A stretch of DNA of 35,505 nucleotides from Escherichia albertii NBRC 107761 = DSM 17582 (GCF_000759775.1 NZ_BBMY01000036.1:1-35505), one strand, 5' to 3'. Shown: positions 1-13,859, numbered from the stretch's first letter. Translations and numbers: made by a program. The notes: a model not told the origin generated them from the sequence alone.

Positions 1-2
1 CC

Positions 3-2048
3 GGTATCGCGTTAGGGATTTTTGTTCGCAAGTATACGGAACTTGGTTTTTATGAAACTCTCTCGTTAACGATTAATTTTATTATTATTATCATTCTTTG
101 CTGGGGAGGCTACAGGGTCTTTACTCCCCGGCGTAACAACGTTTCACACGGCGATGCCCGCTTACTTTCCCGGCGCGTTTTTTGGCAGATTATTTTCCCC
201 GCAACGTTGTTTCTGGTGCTTTTCCAGTTCGCGGCGTTCGTAGGGCTATTACCCAGTCGGGAAAATCTGGTGGGGGTTATGCCCTTTAATCTGGGGACAT
301 TAATCAATTACCAGGCCCTGCTGGTGGGGAATCTTATCGGCGTTCCTCTGTGCTATTTTATTATTCGGTCCGTGCGAAATCCTTTTTATTTACGTAGCTA
401 TTATTCTCAATTAAAACAGCAGGTTGACAGTAAAGTTAGCAAAAAAGAATTTGTGCTCTGGGGGCTCATACTCACAGCGTTGTTAATGTTGTTGTGTATG
501 CCATTGAATGAAAAAAGTACAATCTTTAGCACTAATTATACGTTGTCGTTATTGCTGCCGCTGATGATGTGGGGAGCGATGCGCTATGGCTATAAGTTGA
601 TTTCGCTTCTTTGGGCGGTGGTACTGATAATCAGTATTCATAGTTATCAGAATTACATTCCCTTTTATCACGGATATACCACTCAACTGACCATAACCTC
701 TTCCAGTTATCTGGTGTTCTCCTTTATCGTCAATTATATGGCTGTTCTGGCTACCCGTCAGAGAGTGGTTAGCAGGCGCATTCAGAGACTTGCATATGTG
801 GACCCGGTTGTCCATCTGCCGAATATTCGCGCCCTGAATCGAGCGTTGCGTGATGCGCCCTGGTCCGCACTATGCTATTTACGTATTCCAGGCATGGAGA
901 TGCTGGTAAAAAACTATGGCATCATGTTGCGTATTCAATACAAGCAAAAACTTTCACATTGGTTGGCGCCGTTGCTGCAACCGGGCGAAGAGGTTTATCA
1001 GCTCTCAGGTAACGATCTTGCACTGCGGCTGAATACAGAATCGCATCAGGAGCGCATAACCGCGCTGGATAACCATCTGAAACAATTTCGCTTCTTTTGG
1101 GATGGTATGCCACTGCAACCACAAATTGGCGTCAGTTATTGTTATGTACGCTCTCCTGTGAATCACATATATCTGTTGCTGGGAGAGCTAAGCACGGTTG
1201 CCGAGCTTTCTATAGTGACCAATGCTCCAGAAAATATGCAACGCCGTGGAGCAATGTATTTACAACGTGAATTAAAAGATAAAGTGGCGATGATGAATCG
1301 GCTACAACAGGCACTTGAACATGATCATTTTTGCCTGATGGCTCAGCCGATTACCGGGATGCGCGGCGATGTTGATCACGAAATTTTGTTGCGCATGAAA
1401 GGTGAGAATAATGAACTCATCAATCCTGACAATTTCTTGCCGGTCGCGCATGAATTTGGCTTATCGTCCAGTATCGATATGTGGGTCATTGAGCATACGT
1501 TGCAATTTATGGCTGAAAACAGAGAGAAGATACCAGCCCACCGCTTTGCTATTAATCTGTCACCGACCTCGGTGTGCCAGGCGCGTTTCCCTGTTGATAT
1601 CGGCCGTTTGTTGGCTAAATACCAGATAGAAGCATGGCAGCTTATTTTCGAAGTTACCGAAAGCAATGCCCTGACCAATGTTAAGCAGGCGAAGATTACG
1701 TTACAGCATCTTCAGGAGTTAGGCTGCCAGATTGCAATTGATGATTTTGGCACGGGCTATGCCAGTTATGCGCGACTAAAAAATGTGAATGCCAATCTAT
1801 TAAAAATTGATGGTAGTTTCATTCGCAATATTGTCTCAAATAGTCTGGATTATCAGATAGTGGCGTCGATATGCCATCTGGCGCGAATGAAGAAAATGCA
1901 AGTAGTGGCGGAATACGTTGAAAATGAAGATATTCGCCGGGCTGTACAATCTTTGGGGATTGATTACATGCAGGGTTATCTTATTGGTAAACCACAGCCA
2001 TTAATTGAGTCGTTGAATGCAATTGACCCCATTAGGGAAGATGTCTGA
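3..2048 (+). CDS. yfgF: YfgF cyclic-di-GMP phosphodiesterase, 5' end cut by window edge
   Basis: Membrane-bound enzyme that hydrolyses cyclic-di-GMP; the E. coli orthologue acts mainly under anaerobic conditions. The frame is open from base 3, so the internal ATG at 207 is not the start. 681 codons are visible against 747 in K-12 as I recall, so about 66 N-terminal residues lie outside the window. The visible N-terminal third is a run of hydrophobic helices (MASE1-type sensor). It is followed by a GGDEF-like domain whose signature has decayed to LSGNDLALR, so it should have no cyclase activity. The C-terminal EAL domain keeps HEILLRMKGE, NLSPTS, EVTES and IDDFGTGYASY, consistent with an active phosphodiesterase. 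It converges on ppx with a shared hairpin between them. Identification is by sequence recognition and synteny. Confidence 0.95.
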   Translation, partial: GIALGIFVRKYTELGFYETLSLTINFIIIIILCWGGYRVFTPRRNNVSHGDARLLSRRVFWQIIFPATLFLVLFQFAAFVGLLPSRENLVGVMPFNLGTLINYQALLVGNLIGVPLCYFIIRSVRNPFYLRSYYSQLKQQVDSKVSKKEFVLWGLILTALLMLLCMPLNEKSTIFSTNYTLSLLLPLMMWGAMRYGYKLISLLWAVVLIISIHSYQNYIPFYHGYTTQLTITSSSYLVFSFIVNYMAVLATRQRVVSRRIQRLAYVDPVVHLPNIRALNRALRDAPWSALCYLRIPGMEMLVKNYGIMLRIQYKQKLSHWLAPLLQPGEEVYQLSGNDLALRLNTESHQERITALDNHLKQFRFFWDGMPLQPQIGVSYCYVRSPVNHIYLLLGELSTVAELSIVTNAPENMQRRGAMYLQRELKDKVAMMNRLQQALEHDHFCLMAQPITGMRGDVDHEILLRMKGENNELINPDNFLPVAHEFGLSSSIDMWVIEHTLQFMAENREKIPAHRFAINLSPTSVCQARFPVDIGRLLAKYQIEAWQLIFEVTESNALTNVKQAKITLQHLQELGCQIAIDDFGTGYASYARLKNVNANLLKIDGSFIRNIVSNSLDYQIVASICHLARMKKMQVVAEYVENEDIRRAVQSLGIDYMQGYLIGKPQPLIESLNAIDPIREDV

Positions 2049-2052
2049 ATAA

Positions 2053-2080
2053 TACGGGCCGGTGGTTCTCCCGGCCCGTA
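2053..2080. terminator. Hairpin between convergent yfgF and ppx
   Basis: A perfect 10-bp GC-rich stem (TACGGGCCGG with CCGGCCCGTA, 8-base loop) fills the 37-base gap between the two stop codons. The following T tract is weak on both strands, so it is a probable bidirectional terminator rather than a textbook one. Confidence 0.6.
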
Positions 2081-2085
2081 AAACC

Positions 2086-5698
<3,613 letters not shown>

Positions 5699-5826
5699 TA
5701 CCACTTTTACTCCGTTGTATTCACGGGACACTGCCTGGATATTATGGCGAGCAATATTGACAGATGTCCAACTATGCCAGAAAAGGGGGAAAAAAACTGC
5801 TGGAGCCTGCGATTTACAGATGAGCT

Positions 5827-5848
5827 AAAGCGCCAACGCTGGCGCTTT
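5827..5848. terminator. Hairpin downstream of purN
   Basis: A perfect 9-bp stem AAAGCGCCA/TGGCGCTTT with a 4-base loop lies just after the purN stop and before ppk. No long T tract follows on the minus strand, so termination strength is uncertain. Confidence 0.5.
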
Positions 5849-5859
5849 AAAAGGGGATA

Positions 5860-6500
5860 CTACTCTTCGTCAGCGGCATAGCCCTGCGGCGGCAGACGCT
5901 GACCATCCAGCCATGCGGCGTTTTCGTTCATTTTCAGGCGACCATCGACAAACCAGCTAATCACCAGTGGGTAAATGGCGTGCTCCTGAGTTTGCACGCG
6001 GGCTGTAATTTCATCTTCCGTATCACCGGCAAAAACCGGAACTTTAGCCTGTAAAATAACCGGGCCGCCATCCAGTTCATCGGTCACGAAATGCACCGAT
6101 GTACCATGTTCCTCATCGCCGTTTTCCAGTGCCTGACGATGGGTATGCAAGCCGGGATATTTCGGTAGCAGGGAGGGGTGGATATTCAGCAAACGCCCGG
6201 CATAGTGGGAAACAAATGCCGGGCTGAGAATGCGCATAAAACCGGCCAGTACCACGACATCGGGAGAGTAAACGTCGATCTCATGAATCAACTCCCGATC
6301 ATAAGCTTCACGGCTGTCAAACTCGCTGGCGACAAGTGTATGTGTTGCAATACCGGCCTGGCGGGCGCGTTCAAGGCCGAACGCGTCGGCCTTATTACTG
6401 AAAACTGCCCGTAGGGTGCCTTTAATTTTGTTGGCCTTGCAGGCATCAATAATTGCCTGCAAATTACTTCCGTTGCCGGAAATAAGCACCACAATATTCA

Positions 6501-6501
<1 letters not shown>
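5860..6501 (-). CDS. purN: Phosphoribosylglycinamide formyltransferase 1 (PurN)
   Basis: Third step of de novo purine synthesis: transfers the formyl group of 10-formyltetrahydrofolate to GAR. 213 aa here; K-12 PurN is 212, and the extra residue is a terminal glutamate (AADEE end). The N-terminal VVLISGNGSNLQAI binds the GAR phosphate. The catalytic segment RLLNIHPSLLPKYPGLHTH holds the conserved Asn and His, and HFVTDELDGGPVI the conserved Asp. The ATG overlaps the purM stop by one base (TAATG), so translation is probably coupled. Control is shared with purM through the PurR box upstream of purM. Confidence 0.97.
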
Positions 6502-7556
<1,055 letters not shown>

Positions 7557-7601
7557 TTACTTGCGGTAGAAAAATAAAATTCGGCGCAATTCTAACAGGG
7601 A

Positions 7602-7617
7602 AAGCAAACGTTTGCGA
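7602..7617 (-). promoter_or_regulatory. PurR operator of purMN
   Basis: AAGCAAACGTTTGCGA is a near-perfect palindrome matching the PurR consensus (ACGCAAACGTTTTCGT type). It sits about 64 bases upstream of the purM start, as in K-12. PurR with hypoxanthine or guanine should repress the operon here. Confidence 0.88.
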
Positions 7618-7792
7618 GACTGCTTTACACAACCTTTTTTCGCTTCTTTTGACCATTCGTGTGGCGAAAGAAAACTTGCATGAAGGCAAAGAATGGTTTT
7701 CAGATGGAATAATCTTCTTTCGTAACCATTTGAATATAAAATAACTTTATCTCAAATCGTTATCATTTTGACTAAAGTCAACGAAAATAATA

Positions 7793-7835
7793 TTGCCAGC
7801 TTAAAGAAAGGCGGTATAATCCGTCTATTTTTTTT
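7793..7835 (+). promoter_or_regulatory. upp promoter and T-tract start region
   Basis: -35 TTGCCA (7793-7798) and -10 TATAAT (7815-7820) are separated by 16 bases. A at 7827, the seventh base after the -10, is followed by eight T (7828-7835) and then G. In K-12 upp this arrangement gives UTP-sensitive start selection and reiterative transcription. Here the sixth base after the -10 is T, whereas I recall G in K-12. Confidence 0.85.
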
Positions 7836-7862
7836 GTGGCTGCCCCTCAAAGGAGAAAGAGT

Positions 7863-8489
7863 ATGAAGATCGTGGAAGTCAAACACCCACTCGTCAAACA
7901 CAAGCTGGGACTGATGCGTGAGCAAGACATCAGCACCAAGCGCTTTCGTGAACTCGCTTCCGAAGTGGGTAGCCTGCTGACTTACGAAGCGACCGCCGAC
8001 CTCGAAACAGAAAAAGTAACCATCGAAGGCTGGAACGGCCCGGTAGAAATCGACCAGATCAAAGGTAAGAAAATTACCGTGGTGCCAATTCTGCGCGCGG
8101 GTCTGGGGATGATGGACGGCGTGCTGGAAAATGTTCCGAGCGCGCGTATCAGCGTAGTTGGTATGTATCGTAACGAAGAAACGCTGGAGCCGGTACCTTA
8201 CTTCCAGAAGCTGGTGTCGAACATTGATGAGCGTATGGCGCTGATCGTCGACCCAATGCTGGCAACCGGTGGTTCCGTTATCGCGACCATTGACCTGCTG
8301 AAAAAAGCAGGTTGCAGCAGCATTAAAGTGCTGGTGCTGGTGGCTGCGCCGGAAGGTATCGCTGCGCTGGAAAAAGCGCACCCGGATGTTGAACTTTATA
8401 CTGCGTCGATTGACCAGGGGCTGAACGAGCACGGATACATTATTCCGGGCCTCGGCGATGCCGGTGACAAAATCTTTGGTACGAAATAA
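7863..8489 (+). CDS. upp: Uracil phosphoribosyltransferase (Upp)
   Basis: Salvages uracil by joining it to PRPP to give UMP, in the cytoplasm. 208 aa, the standard length. The start at [16 protein letters not shown] follows a strong AAAGGAG site and matches K-12. The PRPP-binding loop [16 protein letters not shown] and the C-terminal uracil-binding segment [19 protein letters not shown] are intact. It is the first gene of upp-uraA; a hairpin with a T tract separates the two and may terminate part of the transcripts. It works directly with UraA, which imports its substrate. Confidence 0.98.
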
Positions 8490-8505
8490 CGAATAAAAAA
8501 TAATT

Positions 8506-8535
8506 AAAGCCGACTTTAAGAGTCGGCTTTTTTTT
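8506..8535 (+). terminator. Terminator or attenuator between upp and uraA
   Basis: A perfect 10-bp stem AAAGCCGACT/AGTCGGCTTT with a 5-base loop is followed directly by more T, giving a classic intrinsic terminator shape. As uraA has no obvious separate promoter in the 40 bases left, partial read-through is likely. Confidence 0.85.
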
Positions 8536-8577
8536 GAGTAAAGCGCCTATAACACAAAATATACAGAGGATAATACT

Positions 8578-9867
8578 ATGACGCGCCGTGCTATCGGGGT
8601 GAGTGAAAGACCGCCACTTTTACAGACAATCCCGCTTAGTTTGCAGCATTTATTCGCCATGTTTGGTGCAACCGTCCTGGTGCCCGTCTTATTTCATATT
8701 AACCCGGCGACCGTACTGTTATTTAACGGTATCGGGACGCTGCTATATCTCTTCATCTGTAAAGGGAAAATCCCTGCTTATCTCGGTTCCAGCTTTGCCT
8801 TTATTTCCCCGGTATTGTTGTTGTTGCCGTTAGGTTATGAAGTCGCGCTGGGCGGTTTTATTATGTGCGGCGTGCTGTTCTGTCTGGTTTCTTTTATTGT
8901 GAAGAAAGCGGGAACCGGCTGGCTGGACGTGCTGTTTCCACCTGCGGCAATGGGGGCAATCGTTGCCGTCATTGGTCTGGAGTTGGCGGGGGTCGCGGCT
9001 GGCATGGCGGGCTTACTGCCTGCTGAAGGGCAAACGCCAGATTCCAAAACCATCATCATCTCTATTACCACTTTGGCAGTTACGGTTTTAGGTTCTGTTT
9101 TGTTCCGTGGCTTCCTGGCGATTATTCCAATTCTGATTGGCGTGCTGGTGGGTTACGCGCTCTCCTTCGCGATGGGAATTGTCGATACCACGCCGATTAT
9201 TAACGCTCACTGGTTTGCTCTGCCGACCATCTATACACCTCGCTTTGAGTGGTTCGCCATTCTGACCATCCTGCCTGCGGCGCTGGTGGTTATTGCCGAA
9301 CACGTCGGGCATCTGGTGGTAACGGCCAATATCGTGAAAAAAGATCTTCTGCGCGACCCCGGTTTACATCGTTCGATGTTTGCTAACGGATTGTCGACGG
9401 TCATCTCCGGCTTCTTTGGCTCCACACCAAACACCACCTACGGTGAAAACATCGGCGTTATGGCGATCACCCGCGTATACAGCACCTGGGTTATCGGCGG
9501 TGCGGCGATTTTCGCCATCCTGCTCTCTTGCGTCGGTAAACTGGCTGCCGCGATTCAGATGATCCCATTACCGGTTATGGGCGGGGTTTCGCTGCTGCTT
9601 TACGGTGTGATTGGCGCTTCAGGTATTCGTGTGCTGATTGAATCAAAAGTGGATTACAACAAAGCACAGAACCTGATCCTGACATCGGTCATTCTGATCA
9701 TCGGCGTCAGCGGTGCGAAGGTAAACATTGGTGCGGCAGAGCTGAAAGGCATGGCGTTGGCAACCATCGTCGGCATTGGCTTAAGCCTGATCTTCAAACT
9801 GATTAGCATACTGCGCCCGGAAGAAGTCGTACTGGACGCAGAAGATGCAGAGATAACAGAAAAATAA
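8578..9867 (+). CDS. uraA: Uracil:proton symporter UraA
   Basis: Inner-membrane uracil importer of the nucleobase/ascorbate (NCS2) family, energised by protons. 429 aa, full length, with about 14 hydrophobic segments. The substrate-site helix AALVVIAEHVGHLVVTANI (Glu and His of the uracil/proton site) and the second conserved segment GFFGSTPNTTYGENIGVMAITR with the conserved Glu are present. ATG at 8578 is preceded by AGAGGAT. It lies 88 bases after upp, so import and phosphoribosylation of uracil are co-expressed. A hairpin follows the stop codon. Confidence 0.97.
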   Translation: MTRRAIGVSERPPLLQTIPLSLQHLFAMFGATVLVPVLFHINPATVLLFNGIGTLLYLFICKGKIPAYLGSSFAFISPVLLLLPLGYEVALGGFIMCGVLFCLVSFIVKKAGTGWLDVLFPPAAMGAIVAVIGLELAGVAAGMAGLLPAEGQTPDSKTIIISITTLAVTVLGSVLFRGFLAIIPILIGVLVGYALSFAMGIVDTTPIINAHWFALPTIYTPRFEWFAILTILPAALVVIAEHVGHLVVTANIVKKDLLRDPGLHRSMFANGLSTVISGFFGSTPNTTYGENIGVMAITRVYSTWVIGGAAIFAILLSCVGKLAAAIQMIPLPVMGGVSLLLYGVIGASGIRVLIESKVDYNKAQNLILTSVILIIGVSGAKVNIGAAELKGMALATIVGIGLSLIFKLISILRPEEVVLDAEDAEITEK

Positions 9868-9873
9868 TGTACC

Positions 9874-9898
9874 AACCGGGCAGTACTGCTGCCCGGTT
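9874..9898 (+). terminator. Hairpin downstream of uraA
   Basis: A perfect 10-bp stem AACCGGGCAG/CTGCCCGGTT with a 5-base loop lies 6 bases after the uraA stop. The T tract is short (TTCT), so it is a probable terminator or partial attenuator before hda. Confidence 0.65.
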
Positions 9899-9961
9899 CT
9901 AACATCATAGAATTCTGTGGTAAACTTCTCACGATTTTTTGAAATCCTGGTTGAGGTATCT

Positions 9962-10663
9962 CTGAACACACCGGCACAGCTCTCTTTGCCACTTTATCTT
10001 CCTGACGACGAAACCTTTGCAAGTTTCTGGCCGGGGGATAACTCCTCTTTACTGGCCGCGCTGCAAAACGTGCTGCGTCAGGAACATAGCGGTTACATCT
10101 ATCTCTGGGCACGCGAAGGCGCGGGGCGCAGCCATCTGCTGCACGCGGCTTGCGCGGAACTATCGCAGCGTGGCGATGCGGTGGGGTATGTCCCGCTGGA
10201 CAAACGCACCTGGTTTGTTCCCGAAGTGCTCGACGGTATGGAACAACTGTCTCTGGTCTGCATCGATAATATTGAATGTATTGCCGGCGATGAGTTGTGG
10301 GAAATGGCGATTTTCGATCTCTACAACCGCATTCTGGAATCGGGCAACACGCGCTTGTTGATCACTGGCGATCGTCCTCCGCGGCAGCTGAATCTGGGAC
10401 TCCCGGATCTTGCATCGCGTCTTGACTGGGGGCAGATCTACAAATTGCAGCCGCTTTCTGATGAAGATAAGTTGCAGGCGTTACAGTTACGCGCGCGTTT
10501 GCGTGGTTTTGAGTTGCCGGAAGATGTGGGACGTTTCTTGTTGAAGCGTCTGGACAGAGAGATGCGCACGCTATTTATGACGTTGGATCAGCTCGATCGG
10601 GCGTCGATTACCGCACAACGTAAGTTGACCATCCCGTTTGTGAAAGAGATCCTGAAGCTGTAA
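9962..10663 (+). CDS. hda: Hda, regulatory inactivator of DnaA, CTG start
   Basis: With the DNA-loaded beta sliding clamp, Hda stimulates ATP hydrolysis by DnaA and so prevents re-initiation of replication. The start is placed at CTG 9962, giving 233 aa beginning [10 protein letters not shown] after the initiator. This CTG is preceded by TTGAGGTAT, and K-12 Hda is, as I recall, also initiated at CTG. The ATG-like start at 9917 would add 15 residues before the clamp motif. QLSLPL near the N-terminus is the clamp-binding motif. The AAA+ core follows: Walker A region [11 protein letters not shown], Walker B LVCIDNIE, sensor 1 [10 protein letters not shown] and the arginine-finger segment LASRLDWG. 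It lies 94 bases after uraA. Confidence 0.93.
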   Translation: MNTPAQLSLPLYLPDDETFASFWPGDNSSLLAALQNVLRQEHSGYIYLWAREGAGRSHLLHAACAELSQRGDAVGYVPLDKRTWFVPEVLDGMEQLSLVCIDNIECIAGDELWEMAIFDLYNRILESGNTRLLITGDRPPRQLNLGLPDLASRLDWGQIYKLQPLSDEDKLQALQLRARLRGFELPEDVGRFLLKRLDREMRTLFMTLDQLDRASITAQRKLTIPFVKEILKL

Positions 10664-10684
10664 CAAGGCATTTGTATTGCACGC

Positions 10685-10722
10685 GTAGGCCGGATAAGAC
10701 GCGGTAAGCATCGCATCCGGCA
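10685..10722. repeat. REP element after hda
   Basis: GTAGGCCGGATAAGACGCG...CATCCGGCA has the dyad and GC-rich core of the enterobacterial REP (PU/BIME) family. It lies between the convergent genes hda and yfgD, where such elements usually sit. Confidence 0.85.
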
Positions 10723-10742
10723 ATATGCGACAATGGCTGACG

Positions 10743-11102
10743 TTAACTAACGATTTCCAGCACCTGCTCCGGTGGACGACCAATCCGCGCTTTGCCATTG
10801 GCGACCACAATCGGGCGTTCCATCAGCTTCGGATTATCCACCATCGCCTGAATCAGCGCCTCTTCGCTAAGTGAACTGTCAGCCAGATTCAGCTCTTTAT
10901 AAAGCTCCTCTTTCTGGCGCATCAATTCACGGGCGCTTTTCATACCCAGCATTTTCAGCAATGCATGCAGCGTTGCCGCATCGGCGGGGGTCTCAAGGTA
11001 GAGCACTACTTCTGGCTCCACGCCGTTTTCTTTCAGCAGGTTCAGCGTTTCGCGACTCTTTGAACAGCGCGGATTATGGTAGATTTTTACCTGTTTGGTC
11101 AT
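10743..11102 (-). CDS. yfgD: ArsC-family thioredoxin-fold protein YfgD
   Basis: 119 aa member of the arsenate reductase ArsC/Spx family, with the N-terminal catalytic-type Cys13 in YHNPRCSKSRETL and the conserved ELMRQKE and RPIVVANGKARIGRPPE segments around the family arginine. Arsenate reduction has not to my knowledge been shown for this orthologue, and no arsenic pump or arsR is nearby, so the physiological substrate is unknown. It follows bepA by 20 bases on the same strand and is probably co-transcribed with it. It is distinct from yffB, the second ArsC-like gene in this window. Confidence 0.92.
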   Translation of the reverse strand: MTKQVKIYHNPRCSKSRETLNLLKENGVEPEVVLYLETPADAATLHALLKMLGMKSARELMRQKEELYKELNLADSSLSEEALIQAMVDNPKLMERPIVVANGKARIGRPPEQVLEIVS

Positions 11103-11122
11103 TGTTCTTCCTTTAATGCGTA

Positions 11123-12586
11123 TTACATCTTGGTATAAGGCTTAAAGCGTTCCTGCAACTGACGCAACTGATCGATACGCGCATCGTAGCGGGCCTGTTG
11201 TAGACTGCCTAATTTTACTTGTGAACTGGCGCTACTTAACAATGAAATGGCCTGATCGAGCCGCCCGGCGAGCGCATAACCTTCCGCCCGCGCCGCCAGT
11301 TCCTGATCGCGATTATTCAAGGCGGCCTCCGCCTGGGCCAGCAAATCCCAGCCATTGCTGTCATCTTTATTGTTAAAGGTGTAGCGATTCAGAATAGTGG
11401 CTGCTTCCTGCGGTTGACCGCCTTGCAGATAAGCGTTCGCCAGGTTGAGCTGCAACACCGGGTTGGTGCGTAAATCACGGGTATTTTTCAACCGATTGAT
11501 CGCATCGCTGGCTTTGTGCTGCCCGAGGTCAATATCCGTTGCCAGATCGAGATACCATGCATTACCCGGTTCTGCCGCCAGCAATGGTTGCAGTGTTTTC
11601 CGCGCTTCATCGAATTTATTGGCTTCCATCGCCTGTAAAGCGCGACCATATTGCGCCGCCCGTTGCTGACGCACATTACCTTTGGCCCACTCATCCAGCA
11701 AATCACTGGTGAGCTGGTTACGCCCGGAATTATACATCCCAAGCGTGCGTGCTTTTGCCAGATAAAAATCTTCTGATGACTGAACCACCGTCGGGCGCAT
11801 TTGGTTGGCACGGTTGCGGGCATCCGCCAGACGGCTTTCCGGCAATGGGTGAGTCAGCAAAATTTCTGGTGGGCGTGAAGAGTAGCGCGCCTGATCGAGT
11901 AATTTTTCGAGGAAGGTCGGCATCGCCTGTGGATCGAATCCCGAGCGCTGCAGTACCTGAATACCAATACGGTCTGCTTCCTGTTCGTTTTGTTGAGTGA
12001 AGCTGATCATCCCCTGACGCGTTCCCGCCAGCGTACCGGTCAATGCCGCCATACCCGCTTGCGGACTGGCCATTGCCAGTAAAATAGAACCTAACGCGCC
12101 GACCCAGGTCAGCGGCGCGCTACGCTGCTGATCTTCCATCGCTCGCGCCAGGTGACGTTGGGTGACGTGGGAGATTTCGTGTGCCATGACCGAAGCCAGT
12201 TGGCTTTCGTTATCGGAGTAACGGAACAAGGCAGAGTGCAGCACCACGTTACCGCCAAAGAAGGCAAAGGCGTTAATTTCGTCGTTATTGATCAGAAAGA
12301 AATGGAACGGCGTCTTAACTGAATTGGCATGCGAAACCAGACGCATACCCAGCGAATTAATATATTGCGTTAACAGTGGGTCATTAATTAACGGCGCGCT
12401 GCCGCGTAACTGGCGGACATAATAGTCGCCCATCTGCATTTCCTGACCAATGGAAAGCGTGCTTCCTGCGGAGGTTCCCATATCCGGCAAGGTGTCTGCG
12501 CTATCGGCAAACGCCGGGGCTACCTGACCGATAGTCATGGCAGCAATGAGGGTTGCAACCAGGTTTTTTTTCAACTGCCTGAACAT
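11123..12586 (-). CDS. bepA: Periplasmic metalloprotease/chaperone BepA
   Basis: Assists LptD assembly and degrades misassembled outer-membrane proteins at the BAM complex. 487 aa, full length. It has a signal peptide (basic KK, hydrophobic [12 protein letters not shown], cleavage near AFA-DS), then an M48 zinc protease domain with HEISH (His136, Glu137, His140). The third zinc ligand region is in [11 protein letters not shown]. From about residue 310 to the end lie helical TPR repeats that contact substrates and BamA. It is divergent from perM, with yfgD downstream. The K-12 orthologue (formerly yfgC) belongs to the envelope-stress sigma-E regulon, and a candidate sigma-E promoter is noted upstream. 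Confidence 0.96.
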   Translation of the reverse strand: MFRQLKKNLVATLIAAMTIGQVAPAFADSADTLPDMGTSAGSTLSIGQEMQMGDYYVRQLRGSAPLINDPLLTQYINSLGMRLVSHANSVKTPFHFFLINNDEINAFAFFGGNVVLHSALFRYSDNESQLASVMAHEISHVTQRHLARAMEDQQRSAPLTWVGALGSILLAMASPQAGMAALTGTLAGTRQGMISFTQQNEQEADRIGIQVLQRSGFDPQAMPTFLEKLLDQARYSSRPPEILLTHPLPESRLADARNRANQMRPTVVQSSEDFYLAKARTLGMYNSGRNQLTSDLLDEWAKGNVRQQRAAQYGRALQAMEANKFDEARKTLQPLLAAEPGNAWYLDLATDIDLGQHKASDAINRLKNTRDLRTNPVLQLNLANAYLQGGQPQEAATILNRYTFNNKDDSNGWDLLAQAEAALNNRDQELAARAEGYALAGRLDQAISLLSSASSQVKLGSLQQARYDARIDQLRQLQERFKPYTKM

Positions 12587-12676
12587 AACCTCTGTCCTGT
12601 TTTCTGGAGATAGTCATTTGACCGATACTGTGAAATATCGTTCCCGCCGCACTGCTTTTGAGTGTAACGGCGAAGA

Positions 12677-12706
12677 TTAGCCCACTCAAACGACTTTTCA
12701 GTTTCC
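12677..12706 (-). promoter_or_regulatory. Candidate sigma-E promoter of bepA
   Basis: Read on the minus strand, GGAAACT (-35 like) and GGCTAA (-10 like) are separated by 17 bases, about 90 bases upstream of the bepA ATG. It resembles the sigma-E pattern GGAACTT/GTCTAA but with mismatches; support comes mainly from the known regulation of the K-12 gene. Confidence 0.38.
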
Positions 12707-12797
12707 TGAATCCATCATAAAAAGCGAAGTCTTTTTTGTGACATTTCGATACAATTATGGATCGCAATCCCGCTTTTGAGGTTCAGGGAAGGTCTTT

Positions 12798-13859
12798 ATG
12801 CTCGAAATGTTGATGCAATGGTATCGCCGCCGCTTTAGCGACCCGGAAGCGATTGCCTTGCTGGTTATTTTAGTTGCCGGTTTTGGCATTATCTTTTTCT
12901 TTAGCGGCTTACTTGCACCGCTGCTGGTGGCGATAGTGCTGGCCTATTTACTGGAATGGCCGACTGTCCGCCTGCAATCTATTGGTTGTTCCCGTCGTTG
13001 GGCGACATCAATTGTGCTGATTCTGTTTGTGGGCATCCTGTTACTGATGGCGTTCGTGGTGCTGCCTGTCGCCTGGCAGCAGGGTATTTACTTAATTCGC
13101 GATATGCCGGGGATGCTTAATAAACTTTCTGATTTTGCTGCCACGCTACCGCGCCGTTATCCCGCATTAATGGATGCGGGGATTATTGATGCAATGGCTG
13201 AAAATATGCGCAGTCGGATGCTCAGCATGGGCGACTCGGTGGTGAAAATTTCTCTCGCCTCGCTGGTCGGTTTACTGACGATTGCTGTTTATCTGGTGCT
13301 GGTGCCGCTGATGGTTTTCTTCCTGCTGAAAGATAAAGAGCAAATGCTGAATGCTGTTCGTCGGGTGTTGCCGCGTAACCGCGGTCTGGCCGGGCAGGTC
13401 TGGAAGGAGATGAATCAGCAAATCACCAATTATATCCGTGGCAAAGTGCTGGAGATGGTGGTGGTGGGGATAGCCACCTGGCTGGGTTTCTTACTCTTCG
13501 GGCTGAACTATTCGCTGTTGCTGGCGGTACTGGTTGGGTTTTCGGTGCTTATTCCGTATATCGGCGCCTTTGTCGTGACTATTCCGGTGGTTGGCGTGGC
13601 GCTATTCCAGTTTGGCGCAGGCACCGAGTTCTGGAGTTGCTTCGCGGTGTATCTGATTATTCAGGCGCTGGACGGCAACTTGTTAGTGCCGGTGTTGTTC
13701 TCCGAAGCGGTTAACCTGCATCCGCTGGTGATTATTTTATCGGTGGTTATCTTCGGCGGTTTGTGGGGATTCTGGGGCGTATTCTTCGCCATTCCATTGG
13801 CAACGCTGATCAAAGCGGTGATTCACGCCTGGCCTGATGGACAAATCGCGCAAGATTGA
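12798..13859 (+). CDS. perM: AI-2E family membrane permease PerM
   Basis: 353 aa polytopic inner-membrane protein of the AI-2E/PerM (UPF0118) family, with about 7-8 hydrophobic segments. Typical family features: an N-terminal pair of helices, a central soluble stretch (about residues 100-150), then LVPLMVFFLLKDKEQML and the C-terminal GLNYSLLLAVLVGFSVLIPYIGA and GGLWGFWGVFFAIPLA. The transported substrate is not established for the E. coli protein. The product ends in GQIAQD. It is divergent from bepA and converges on bcp only 99 bases away; in K-12 the hyf-focB cluster lies in that gap. Confidence 0.93.
   Translation: MLEMLMQWYRRRFSDPEAIALLVILVAGFGIIFFFSGLLAPLLVAIVLAYLLEWPTVRLQSIGCSRRWATSIVLILFVGILLLMAFVVLPVAWQQGIYLIRDMPGMLNKLSDFAATLPRRYPALMDAGIIDAMAENMRSRMLSMGDSVVKISLASLVGLLTIAVYLVLVPLMVFFLLKDKEQMLNAVRRVLPRNRGLAGQVWKEMNQQITNYIRGKVLEMVVVGIATWLGFLLFGLNYSLLLAVLVGFSVLIPYIGAFVVTIPVVGVALFQFGAGTEFWSCFAVYLIIQALDGNLLVPVLFSEAVNLHPLVIILSVVIFGGLWGFWGVFFAIPLATLIKAVIHAWPDGQIAQD

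Noticed and set aside
7752-8432. 226-codon open frame on the minus strand across upp
   Set aside because: It is antisense to upp, whose product is certain, has no ribosome site and encodes a His/Phe/Arg-rich sequence typical of shadow frames.
10743-11102. yfgD (and yffB) as an arsenic resistance locus
   Set aside because: No arsR, arsB or arsA nearby; membership of the ArsC fold family alone does not show arsenate reductase function.
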